NCBI GenBank assembly: GCA_021186555.1
Contig: JAJKFL010000014.1
Location: 44,042,700-44,106,699, forward strand
Length of the DNA: 64,000 nucleotides
Source: Reticulitermes speratus
Lineage: Eukaryota; Arthropoda; Insecta; Blattodea; Rhinotermitidae
Direction of reading: 5' to 3'
Shown here: positions 10,985 through 21,800 of the stretch, piece by piece
Layout of the letters: the number at the start of each line of letters is the position of its first letter
How positions within the stretch are numbered: the first letter of the stretch is position 1
Made by a program: the position numbers and the translations under genes
Notes under the pieces: generated by a model
The model's database searches: none
What the model saw: the letters and a program-made list of their open reading frames with translations, nothing else
What the model was told of the DNA's origin: nothing

Positions 10985-11327
10985 AAATTCATTCATTCAT
11001 TCATTTGCAGTCTGTCTTACGACAGGTCCGTAGCCTCTTCCAAAGCGAATTCTCCACAGGGTGCGATCTAGTGCTTCCTCTTTCAATTTCCAGTATCTTT
11101 TCTTTTCCTTAAGTTCATCCAGTAGCTGCTTACGTCTTCTCCCTCGTCGTCCCGTCATTTCTATCCTTCCTTCTAACTTTCCTTCAATCACGTGTTTCAG
11201 AAGGCAGTTTCTACGCAAGATGTGACCAATCCAGTTAGCCTTTCTTCTTTTTATTGTATGTAGGATATTCCTCTCCTCCTTGACTCTGTGTAATACTTCT
11301 TCAATTGCAGTCCATTTAATGCTATGG
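10985..11327 (-). pseudogene. RTE-like LINE reverse transcriptase C-terminal fragment
   Basis: About 110 codons are open on the minus strand from about 11327 to a stop at 10997. Readable segments include WTAIEEVLHRVKEERNILHT, ANWIGHILRRNCLLKHVIEG and GRRGRRRKQLLDELKEKKRY, ending GRGYGPVVRQTANE. This is the C-terminal region after the polymerase domain of an RTE-like LINE. The 3' end is an (AATG)n run at 10985-11004 directly after the stop, with almost no 3' UTR. The element is 5'-truncated and cannot encode polymerase. It is the same family as 1478-1785. Confidence 0.85.
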
Positions 11328-11640
11328 AAACAAAAGAAGGCTCCTTCACTACAAGAAACTCCATTTAACGCCTTAAAGTCAGTGACGATAAAGCGATTCC
11401 TTGTTTTGAAACATTGTGAACATTAAATGCATCAGAAAAATGTTTGCCAGTGTAGGTCTTTAATGCAAGTTTGCCTTAATTACGTGTTAATTAGCCAAAC
11501 TTGTTTTTCGTGGTCTGTTCTGCTCTGAAGGGTTGTGGCAGTGGTGGATCTGGGATCGCGTGGGGCGTGGTCCGTAGTTTGGTGTTTACAGATGGACAGG
11601 ACGTTTCGGAGAGGGGCATAGATGGACGGAGACATGTATA
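11328..11640. other. Intergenic, unassigned
   Basis: No gene or repeat is recognised apart from the start of GATA-type simple repeats at the right edge. Confidence 0.45.
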
Positions 11641-11649
11641 CAGACAGAC

Positions 11650-11962
11650 AGGTAGGTAGATAGATAACTAACTCTATGGAGCACAGTCCTTCTTGAGAAG
11701 CTAGCAGGTCGTCAGCTAGTCAAGAAATTCCCCGCGTTTTATGGAACCCGAAGGTTCATTGCCGCACTCACAAAAGCCCGCCTCCTGTCCCTATCCTGAG
11801 CCATATCAATCCAGTCCATGCCCTCCCATCCCATTTCTTGAAGATCCATTTTAATATTATCCTCCCATCTATGCCTGGGTCTTCCAAGTGGTCTCCTTTC
11901 CTCAGGTCTCCCCACCAAAATCCTGTATGCACCTCTCCCCTCACCCATACGTGCTACAGGTA
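11650..11962 (-). pseudogene. Second LINE family, C-terminal fragment and 3' UTR
   Basis: The minus strand encodes the segments [20 protein letters not shown] and [20 protein letters not shown], then LRVP and a stop at about 11745. This is the conserved C-terminus of an RTE/jockey-type LINE reverse transcriptase. A 3' UTR of about 75 bp follows, ending in GTTAGTTATCTATCTATC-type tandem tail. It is 5'-truncated. Related copies lie at 16757-16980 and about 36890-37000. Confidence 0.82.
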
Positions 11963-12163
11963 GATAGATAGATAGATACATTGGATGTATAGATTTATAG
12001 ATATATATAGATACTTGAATAGATAGGCGGACAGATAGAGGGATAGATAGATGAATAGATAGATTAGATTAGATGTATAGATGGATAGATATGTATAGAT
12101 AGATGAATAGATAGGTGGATGGATGGATAGATAGATTAGGTAGATCTATAGATTTATAGATAT
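11961..12163. repeat. GATA-type simple repeat, imperfect
   Basis: Irregular (GATA)n/(GATG)n with interruptions. It continues at 12365-12432 on the far side of an inserted SINE, and smaller runs occur at 11650-11668. Confidence 0.92.
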
Positions 12164-12164
12164 A

Positions 12165-12352
12165 TGTAAAGGTAAAGCAATCCCATTACAGGCCTGGACA
12201 GGCCCTTAGGTTTCAGGAGGTTGAGGCTCCCAGATTTATACACAATCGGTACATGAAGGTGGTAAGGTCAGCCCTACGCATCGGCCGCTTTTACCCCCAA
12301 GGAAATACTCCTGGTACTCATTTCTGTTAAGGACCCTGTCGACCCCAGAGCC
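12165..12352 (-). mobile_element. SINE family C, 5'-truncated, inside GATA repeat
   Basis: The tail (aaaggtaaagcaatcccatt) and body (ggcctggacaggcccttagg) match the copy at 25626-25916. The tRNA-like head is missing. A perfect 12-bp duplication, tttatagatata, lies at 12153-12164 and 12353-12364, showing a clean insertion. Confidence 0.88.
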
Positions 12353-12503
12353 TTTATAGATATACGTATATATAGATACATGAATAGAGAGATGGACAGA
12401 TAGATGGATAGATATATATAGATGGAGTGATGGGTGGATACGTTGTGATGTTCAAAACAGATCTTGACGGAAGCAAGCATGCAGTGTGCACAACTGTGAC
12501 GTA

Positions 12504-12827
12504 GGCCGCTGTACAGAGGCTGTTTTTCCTTTCGTAAAGCGGTCCATAAGCCGCTGTACAGAGGCTGTTTTTCCTTTCGTAAAGCGGTCCATAAGCCGCT
12601 GTACAGAGGCTGTTTTTCCTTTCGTAAAGCGGTCCATAAGCCGCTGTACAGAGGCTGTTTTTCCTTTCGTAAAGCGGTCCATAAGCCGCTGTACAGAGGC
12701 TGTTTTTCCTTTCGTAAAGCGGTCCATAAGCCGCTGTACAGAGGCTGTTTTTCCTTTCGTAAAGAGGTCCATAAGCCGCTGTACAGAGGCTGTTTTTCCT
12801 TTCGTAAAGCGGTCCATAAGCCGCTGT
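12504..12827. repeat. 45-bp tandem array (7 copies)
   Basis: The unit is gccgctgtacagaggctgtt plus tttcctttcgtaaagcggtc plus cataa. Copies are almost perfect. The period is a multiple of three, so both strands show 15-residue periodic open frames with no other coding support. Confidence 0.97.
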
Positions 12828-12874
12828 CCTTACAAATTGTGCCATCTTGGAGCAAGACGTTTCAGTTCGTGTCA

Positions 12875-14894
12875 GCTGCACACACAACAAGACTGACACA
12901 TCTGTTCTGTTTGCTGCACACACAACAAGACTGACACATCTGTTCTGTTTGCTGCACACACACAACAAGACTGACACATCTGTTCTGTTTGCTGCACACA
13001 CAACAAGACTGACACATCTGTTCTGTTTGCTGCACACACACACAAGACTGAACATCTGTTCTGTTTGCTGCACACACACAAGACTGACACATCTGTTCTG
13101 TTTGCTGCACACACACAAGACTGACACATCTGTTCTTTGCTGCACACACACACAAGACTGACAATCTGTTCTGTTTGCTGCACAACCACAAGACTGACAA
13201 TCTGTTCTGTTTGCTGCCAACACTCACAAGACTGACACATCTGTTCGTTTGTCTGCACCACACACAAGACTGACACATCTGTTCTGTTTGCTGCACACAC
13301 AACAAGACTGACACATCTGTTCTGTTTGCTGCACACACAACAAGACTGACACATCTGTTCTGTTTGCTGCACACACACACAAGACTGACACATCTGTTCT
13401 GTTTGCTGCACACACACAACAAGACTGACACATCTGTTCTGTTTGCTGCACACACACACAAGACTGACACATCTGTTCTGTTTGCTGCAACACACACAAG
13501 ACTGACACATCTGTTCTGTTTGCTGCACACACACACAAGACTGACACATCTGTTCTGTTTGCTGCACACACACACAAGACTGACACATCTGTTCTGTTTG
13601 CTGCACACACACAAGACTGACACATCTGTTCTGTTTGCTGCACACACACACAAGACTGACACATCTGTTCTGTTTGCTGCACACACACACAAGACTGACA
13701 CATCTGTTCTGTTTGCTGCACACACACAAGACTGACACATCTGTTCTGTTTGCTGCACACACACACAAGACTGACACATCTGTTCTGTTTGCTGCACACA
13801 CACACAAGACTGACACATCTGTTCTGTTTGCTGCACACACAACAAGACTGACACATCTGTTCTGTTTGCTGCACACACACACAAGACTGACACATCTGTT
13901 CTGTTTGCTGCACACACACACACAAGACTGACACATCTGTTCTGTTTGCTGCACACACACAACAAGACTGACACATCTGTTCTGTTTGCTGCACCACACA
14001 ACAAGACTGACACATCTGTTCTGTTTGCTGCACACACACAAGACTGACACATCTGTTCTGTTTGCTGCAACACACACAAGACTGACACATCTGTTCTGTT
14101 TGCTGCACACACAAAACAAGACTGACACATCTGTTCTGTTTGCTGCACACACACAAGACTGACACATCTGTTCTGTTTGCTGCACACACACACAGACTGA
14201 CACATCTGTTCTGTTTGCTGCACCACACACACAAGACTGACACATCTGTTCTGTTTGCTGCACACACACACAAGACTGACACATCTGTTCTGTTTGCTGC
14301 ACACACACACAAGACTGACACATCTGTTCTGTTTGCTGCACACACACAAGACTGACACATCTGTTCTGTTTGCTGCACACACACAACAAGACTGACACAT
14401 CTGTTCTGTTTGCTGCACACACACAACAAGACTGACACATCTGTTCTGTTTGCTGCACACATACAACAAGACTGACACATCTGTTCTGTTTGCTGCACAC
14501 ATACAACAAGACTGACACATCTGTTCTGTTTGCTGCACACACACACAAGACTGACACATCTGTTCTGTTTGCTGCACACACACACAAGACTGACACATCT
14601 GTTCTGTTTGCTGCACACACACACAAGACTGACACATCTGTTCTGTTTGCTGCACACACACAACAAGACTGACACATCTGTTCTGTTTGCTGCACACACA
14701 CACAAGACTGACACATCTGTTCTGTTTGCTGCACACACACACAAGACTGACACATCTGTTCTGTTTGCTGCACACACACAACAAGACTGACACATCTGTT
14801 CTGTTTGCTGCACACACACCACAAGACTGACACATCTGTTCTGTTTGCTGCACACACACACAAGACTGACACATCTGTTCTGTTTGCTGCACAC
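12875..14894. repeat. ~38-bp tandem array with internal CA microsatellite (~52 copies)
   Basis: The constant part is AAGACTGACACATCTGTTCT then GTTTGCTGCA. The (CA)n tail differs between units (CACACAACA, CACACACACA, CACATACAACA and others), so unit length varies from about 36 to 41. Indels in the constant part cluster at 13020-13260. Minus-strand frames of up to 679 codons are artefacts, since all three frames of the unit are open. Confidence 0.97.
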
Positions 14895-16449
14895 CAGAAC
14901 TCTATTAACACTGTATATCAGCTTTAATCCCCTTCCACCCGCAGCGGGCACGTCACCAGGCAACCACGATCGCACTCAAACAGATAAACCGACTTCCTTA
15001 TTAATTTTAAGCTGCCCATGTCATTGAGTGGAGGTACAGTCGTGCTCAAGAGTGTGTTAAGCTAGATGTTAGCTACAAAACAGTTTTTATGTGCTTGTGA
15101 GGTTCCGTTTGCTGCCCTTGAATTATACGTTGTCGTCATTGTGAAGATTGCATCATTTACCCTGAAGATAGAAGCAGCAGTTACTCTGAAACGTCGCTGC
15201 GTTTCTACAAGGCTTACTGATGTCTTAGGGCAGAAAACCGCAATGCTTTCAAGCCAGCACAGCAACTGGAAGAAGCCGAAGTCTATGGCAGTGTGACATT
15301 GAACTACTAAGTTACTACCTACACTGTTCTTCAGACTTATTTGGTCTGATAAGAGAGGTGCCTGAGCCTTGGCCAACGTACGAAAAGTCAACGTAAAGTT
15401 GCCCGTATGCGCGTGATGAATGCGTATGGGGGAGCGGAGGTATTGCTCCACTTATTCTGAATCTTGGCACTAGTTGGGATGTGGTGAGTTCAAATGACGT
15501 TATAGACTCCACCTGGGACATGGCGATATATTCTGCACAGCTCTGTAGCAGGTATGTAGCGTGAATAAATGTATTTAATTAATCTGAAAGGGAATTAAAC
15601 TAGGCGTTAAAATAATTCCCAGGCGGTTCTAGTTACCTGCAGGGAAGGAGCCCCTGGTTCTTATTGAAAGGAGGTTGGGTGGGTCCCAGAGCCGGTCTGG
15701 GCGCTTTGGATAAGAGAGAAGTGTCTTGACTCTGGAATGGAACAGTGATTTATGTGACGTCTGTCACGTGACCTAGCCACTGAACTGGCTGCCCTATCTT
15801 CACTCATTTCTAAAACGGTGTTTTACATATTTATGTATTAAACGACGCTGTACCCGATTGTGTTGTTGCATGGAATTGTAGTGTGAGATGTGAAACACAC
15901 GGTAGCAACCATAGCCCGATCAGCATTGCCCGAAGGTGATGACGAACTCGCAAAACGTCCTGGCATTAACTGTCTCCCCTAGATCTGAACCCCGTACCTT
16001 CTAAATAATGAGTTCTTCGGTCATTTGTAGGTGGTCCAAAGGGGTTCAAACCGGCCAGTAAGGTGTGTGCTGTGACAGCTGGACTTTAAATTAAAGCAGC
16101 AATCCTGATTGGCTGGTTCACACGCAGCGCTGATAAAGGCATTACAGTCAATTCAGCAGGCTTATGGCACGCTGCCCCTGCAGCCCCCCAATATGTTTCC
16201 CTTGTGATTTGAGACGCAGCCCGCACAGCAGACCCGAGGGAAAGCGAGGGATTGTAGAACGAGTATTATAGTGGCCTGGCGAGCGCCATATTGCGTGTGC
16301 TATATGAGTGGTTTGTGACGTCACTGCAGTACTTCTGCTACTGCTTGTGGACACTGAAATGTGAATTTGGTATTGCGTATCTTGCGTGCAGTTGGTGCAT
16401 GTAAACAAATTGCGCTGTGTACTGGGCACAGAGTGGCCGTTGGTGGTGT
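14895..16449. other. Intergenic with SINE B relics
   Basis: No gene is supported. Positions 15410-15475 and 15650-15708 match successive parts of SINE family B in minus orientation. A decayed hammerhead-like motif at 15159-15196 is listed separately. The rest is unassigned. Confidence 0.5.
15159..15196 (+). ncRNA. Decayed hammerhead-like motif
   Basis: CCCTGAAGA plus T is followed about 18 bases on by GAAACGTCGC, the same words as in the foldback elements. Only a short 3-bp outer stem II can form. It is probably an inactive Penelope-like terminal relic. Confidence 0.4.
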
Positions 16450-16530
16450 GTGCACAGTGTGTACAGTGTGCACAGTGTGTACAGTGTGTACAGTGTGCAC
16501 AGTGTGCACAGTGTGCACAGTGTGCACAGC
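16450..16530. repeat. 9-bp tandem repeat (CAGTGTGYA)n
   Basis: About nine copies of cagtgtgca or cagtgtgta. The six-frame open reading through it is an artefact. Confidence 0.95.
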
Positions 16531-16636
16531 ACACAGGATATACCACTCGAGTGCACTCGAAGACATTTCACTGTTTCAAGATATTTGGATGCAGAATATT
16601 TTAATAACTCTTTTGTATTATAATAGTTTTAATATA

Positions 16637-17062
16637 CAGTAGAACCGGTTATAACGACATAGGATTATACGACACCTCGTTTATAGCGTAAGATATTCTG
16701 TGGTACCAATTACGTCGTCTGTTAACGATAACATTATACTCCTCGGTTATAACGACAAACTAACTAACTAACTCCATGGAGCAGAGTCCTTCTTGAGAAG
16801 CTAACAGGTCGTCAGCTAGTCAAGAAATTCCCCACATTTTATGGAACCTGGAGGTTCATTACCGCATTCACAAGAGCCCGTCACCTCTCCGTATCCTGAG
16901 CCATATCAATCCAGTCCATGCCCCCCCCCCCCATCCCACTTCTTGAAGATCCATTTTAATATTATCCTCCCATCTACGCCACACACTCGTTTATAACGAC
17001 ACTCGTTTATAACGACACAAAATATTCAGTCCCTTTCATGACGTTATAACCGAGTTCGACTG
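16637..17062. mobile_element. pogo-like MITE interrupted by a LINE 3' end
   Basis: Left end CAGTAGAACCGGTTATAACG and right end, in reverse complement, CAGTCGAACTCGGTTATAAC, both next to TA (16635-16636, 17063-17064). Apart from the insertion at 16757-16980, it aligns throughout with the 185-bp copy at 8781-8965. Confidence 0.85.
16757..16980 (-). pseudogene. LINE 3' fragment nested in a MITE
   Basis: Same family as 11650-11962: shared text includes ccttcttgagaagctaacag and cctgagccatatcaatccag. The (AGTT)n tail lies at 16758-16773. The reading frame is broken by a poly-C run at 16920-16933. It splits the pogo-like MITE, so the LINE insertion is younger than the MITE. Confidence 0.85.
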
Positions 17063-17181
17063 TAGTTGTAATGTGACTCTATACACAGCCGTTATACTAA
17101 CATACTGTCATATATATATATTACCATTTACATGTTACAACTCTGTATGATAACGCTGCATACGTCTTTACGTATTGACAT

Positions 17182-17223
17182 CCCCTGAAGATGGCTATGG
17201 ACAGTAGCCGAAACATGTAGGGG
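17182..17223 (+). ncRNA. Hammerhead-like ribozyme motif
   Basis: Layout: stem I strand CCC (17182-17184), conserved CTGAAGA (17185-17191), one extra T, stem II GGCTA (17193-17197) paired with TAGCC (17205-17209), GAAA (17210-17213), minimal palindromic stem III ACATGT (17213-17218), cleavage-site A (17219), stem I return GGGG. All invariant core positions of the hammerhead (CUGANGA, GAAA, UH) are present. The extra T before stem II is unusual for textbook hammerheads but is shared by all related motifs in this window. A stem III this short would work best as a dimer, as described for minimal hammerheads in Penelope-like elements. Activity is inferred. Confidence 0.6.
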
Positions 17224-17229
17224 TGCTGT

Positions 17230-17470
17230 GATTTCAGGCTTCCGCCGCGATGTTGATGAGATCTGCGGTCTTCTGGGATATTACGCAGCGTCGAGTGGTA
17301 ATCCTTTACCGACGTTTCGGGACTACGTACCGGTCCCATCTTCAAGGGTCAAGAACTCCAAAACGAAAAGGAATTCTTGACCCTTGAAGATACGACCGAT
17401 ACGTTGTCCCGAAACGTCGATAAAGGATTACCATTCGACGCTGTGTAATACCCCATAAAAGCGCAGGTCT
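17230..17470. mobile_element. Foldback element copy 1 (hammerhead-like arms)
   Basis: Two inverted arms of about 100 bp meet at about 17350-17370. Each arm carries a hammerhead-like motif pointing outward (17309-17348 minus; 17381-17419 plus) with TTGAAGAT, a stem II, and GAAACGTCG. Flanks catgtaggggtgctgt (17214-17229) and catgtaggagtgctgt (17471-17486) match at 15 of 16 bases, like a target duplication. The left flank lies inside the hammerhead-like motif at 17182. Copies 2 and 3 are at 55088 and 61726. Confidence 0.75.
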
Positions 17471-17486
17471 CATGTAGGAGTGCTGT

Positions 17487-18837
17487 TATAATGAGACATT
17501 CGTTCAATTTGTTGGTGATAAACTTGTGTTAGTGTGTGTGTGTGTGTGTGCGAGCTGGGGCAACGCGGCCATGTTGGCGAAATAGGCGGCCGCCAAGGGC
17601 CCCAAGTTAAGTGGGGAGGACACCAACTTCGAGGGAACATATCAGGTTCAATAAAACAGCACACGTCTGAAAACAGCAATGAAGTGGCTGTTGACTCGCG
17701 GAGCTGGCAGCCATGTTACTGTTGCTGTTGAAGGGCAAAGCTTGCAGTGTGCTACATTGCTGCTGGTTCATGTGACAGACGGACGGACCAAATGGTTAGG
17801 CTTCAGTTACAGAATATAGGCTTCGAAACGTCAGAAGAACAGGTACAGAAATTTCTCATTGTGCGCCAAACACCTCAGGGGGGGAGACGAGACGCTGCAT
17901 GGTGTGTTCTGACCTGGTTCCTTTTACGTTAAGGGAACAACCGCGATCGAGGGTGCTGAGAAGAACATGTGGAGCTGGAGAGAGGCTTTGTATCCACTTA
18001 TACTTCACCGTACGCACTTGACATGGTACTGTAACAAAGGACAGCTTGTAGTAACAAAAGTTCACATTTGTACAGTGTATTTGTAGTAGTGTGGTAGAGC
18101 CTCTGTCCACACATATTCCACCCAGTGGGTCCCGTGTGGTAAAACGGCCGGGCCATGTAGCTGGCCGCTTAACTTTGTCGCTGAGATTTAAAATGCGGGG
18201 TTCTATAGGGCGTACCTCCACTCCCCTATACTTCTCCATGGCATTCTGCTTGCGTGGTGTGTCCCATAGAAGTGGCTTGGACACCCTGATGCACTGCGAT
18301 CCCCAACTCCTCAAAGGTTTCAAATCGCCTGGAGTAACTACGCCTTACATGTACCAGGCGGGCCTGCTCGAGTATTGATCCCCGGCAATATCTTTCGATA
18401 GTTGTTCGGACGCGCCTATTGAAACATCTGGTCCATTGGCGGTAGCTCGATAGTGAGACTGTCGCAGGATTAGCCCTTTACAGAATAAGTGGACGTACTT
18501 TACTGTCCAGTGGTCCTCGACTTGCGAAAGAGCATTGCCTTTTAGAAGGTTCCCAGGTTAGACACATTTGTCCTTCTGGTAGCAGCAAGAAGATGACTGT
18601 GGAGCATTGGTGCACTGTCAAACAGTTTAACCCTTAAGACGAAGAAAGTGAAGAGCAATGGAGCAGTGTTAGACGCTTCTATTGGGGGGGAGATAAAGAG
18701 CATTACTTTGTTGGAAGGTTCCCAGGCTACGCCTGCTCGTCCTTCTGACACGGAGCATTGGTGGAATAACGCAGCGAACACACTCCGTCTGGGTTATAAA
18801 AACCACAGAGTTAATGCTGTATAACGTGTATAGCACA
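17487..18837. other. Intergenic with SINE B relic
   Basis: A short GT run lies at 17531-17549. Positions 18117-18240 (aaaacggccgggccatgtag, then cgctgagatttaaaatgcgg) resemble SINE family B in plus orientation. Frames of 95-155 codons here overlap on opposite strands and cover that SINE, so no gene is called. At 18541-18560 and 18705-18725 a short stretch (gcattrcyttttrgaaggtt type) is repeated. Confidence 0.5.
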
Positions 18838-21800
18838 TTGTGTTTGTATGTATGGTGTGGTCCTTGTAACAAACAGCTATTGTTTGTATGTATGGTGTGG
18901 TCCTTGTAACAAACAGCTATTGTTTGTATGTATGGTGTTGTCCTTGTAACAAACAGCTATTGTTTGTATGTATGGTGTGGTCCTTGTAACAAACAGCTAT
19001 TGTTTGTATGTATGGTGTGGTCCTTGTAACAAACAGCTATTGTTTGTATGTATGGTGTTGTCCTTGTAACAAACAGCTATTGTTTGTATGTATGGTGTGG
19101 TCCTTACAACAAACAGCTATTGTTTGTGTGTATGGTGTGGTCCTTACAACAAACAGCTATTGTTTGTATGTATGGTGTGGTCCTTGCAACAAACAGCTAT
19201 TGTTTGTATGTATGGTGTGGTCCTTACAACAAACAGCTATTGTTTGTGTGTATGATGTGGTCCTCACAACAAACAGCTATTGTTTGTATGTATGGTGTGG
19301 TCCTTGTAACAAACAGCTATTGTTTGTATGTATGGTGTGGTCCTTGTAACAAACAGCTATTGTTTGTATGTATGGTGTGGTCCTCACAACAAACAGCTAT
19401 TGTTTGTATGTATGGTGTGGTCCTCACAACAAACAGCTATTGTTTATATGTATGGTGTGGTCCTTGTAACAAACAGCTATTGTTTGTATGTATGGTGTGG
19501 TCCTCACAACAAACAGCTATTGTTTGTATGTATGGTGTGGTCCTTACAACAAACAGCTATTGTTTGTATGTATGGTGTGGTCCTTGTAACAAACAGCTAT
19601 TGTTTGTATGTATGGTGTGGTCCTCACAACAAACAGCTATTGTTTGTATGTATGGTGTGGTCCTCACAACAAACAGCTATTGTTTGTATGTATGGTGTGG
19701 TCCTTACAACAAACAGCTATTGTTTGTATGTATGGTGTGGTCCTTACAACAAACAGCTATTGTTTGTGTGTATGTGTGGTCCTCACAACAAACAGCTATT
19801 GTTTGTATGTATGGTGTGGTCCTTGTAACAAACAGCTATTGTTTGTATGTATGGTGTGGTCCTTGTAACAAACAGCTATTGTTTGTATGTATGGTGTGGT
19901 CCTTGTAACAAACAGCTATTGTTTGTATGTATGGTGTGGTTCTTACAACAAACAGCTATTGTTTGTATGTATGGTGTGGTCCTTACAACAAACAGCTATT
20001 GTTTGTATGTATGGTGTGGTCCTTACAACAAACAGCTATTGTTTGTATGTATGGTGTGGTCCTCACAACAAACAGCTATTGTTTGTATGTATGGTGTGGT
20101 CCTTGTAACAAACAGCTATTGTTTGTATGTATGGTGTGGTCCTTGTAACAAACAGCTATTGTTTGTATGTATGGTGTGGTCCTCACAACAAACAGCTATT
20201 GTTTGTATGTATGGTGTGGTCCTTACAACAAACAGCTATTGTTTGTATGTATGGTGTGGTCCTTACAACAAACAGGTTATGTTGGGTTTTGTACAAAGTA
20301 TGTGATGATGGTGGTCCTCACAACAAACAGCTATTGTTTGTATGTATGGTGTGGTCCTCACAACAAACAGCTATTGTTTGTATGTATGGTGTGGTCCTCA
20401 CAACAAACAGCTATTGTTTGTATGTATGGTGTGGTCCTCACAACAAACAGCTATTGTTTGTATGTATGGTGTGGTCCTTGTAACAAACAGCTATTGTTTG
20501 TATGTATGGTGTGGTCCTCACAACAAACAGCTATTGTTTGTATGTATGGTGTGGTCCTCACAACAAACAGCTATTGTTTGTATGTATGGTGTGGTCCTTG
20601 TAACAAACAGCTATTGTTTGTATGTATGGTGTGGTCCTTGTAACAAACAGCTATTGTTTGTATGTATGGTGTGGTCCTCACAACAAACAGCTATTGTTTT
20701 ATGTATGGTGTGGTCCTCACAACAAACAGCTATTGTTTGTATGTATGGTGTGGTCCTCACAACAAACAGCTATTGTTTGTATGTATGGTGTGGTCCTCAC
20801 AACAAACAGCTATTGTTTGTATGTATGGTGTGGTCCTTCACAACAAACAGCTATTGTTTGTATGTATGGTGTGGTCCTTGTAACAAACAGCTATTGTTTG
20901 TATGTATGGTGTGGTCCTTTAACAAACAGCTATTGTTTGTATGTATGGTGTGGTCCTTACAACAAACAGCTATTGTTTGTATGTATGGTGTGGTCCTTAC
21001 AACAAACAGCTATTGTTTGTATGTATGGTGTGGTCCTTACAACAAACAGCTATTGTTTGTATGTATGGTGTGGTCCTCACAACAAACAGCTATTGTTTGT
21101 ATGTATGGTGTGGTCCTCACAACAAACAGCTATTGTTTGTATGTATGGTGTGGTCCTTTAACAAACAGCTATTGTTTGTATGTATGGTGTCCTCAAACAA
21201 ACAGCTATTGTTTGTATGTATGGTGTGTTCCTACAACAAACGCTATTGTTTGTATGTATGTGTGGTCCTTAACAAACAGCTATTGTTTGTATGTATGGTG
21301 TGGTCCTTGTAACAAACAGCTATTGTTGTTATGTATGGTGTGGTCCTCACAACAAACAGCTATTGTTTGTATGTATGGTGTGGTCCTCACAACAAACAGC
21401 TATTGTTTGTATGTATGGTGTGGTCCTCACAACAAACAGTATGTTTGTATGTATGGTGTGGTCCTCAACAAACAGCTATTGTTTGTATGTATGGTGTGGT
21501 CCTCACAACAAACACTATGTTTTTTGTTGTGTGGTCCTCACAACAAACAGCTATTGTTTGTATGTATGGTGTGGTCCTCACAACAAACAGCTATTGTTTG
21601 TATGTATGGTGTGGTCCTGTAACAAACAGCTATTGTTTGTATGTATGGTGTGGTCCTCACAACAAACAGCTATTGTTTGTATGTATGTGTGGTCCTCACA
21701 ACAACAGCTATTGTTTGTATGTATGGTGTGGTCCTCACAACAAACAGCTATTGTTTGTATGTATGGTGTGGTCCTCACAACAAACAGCTATTGTTTGTAT

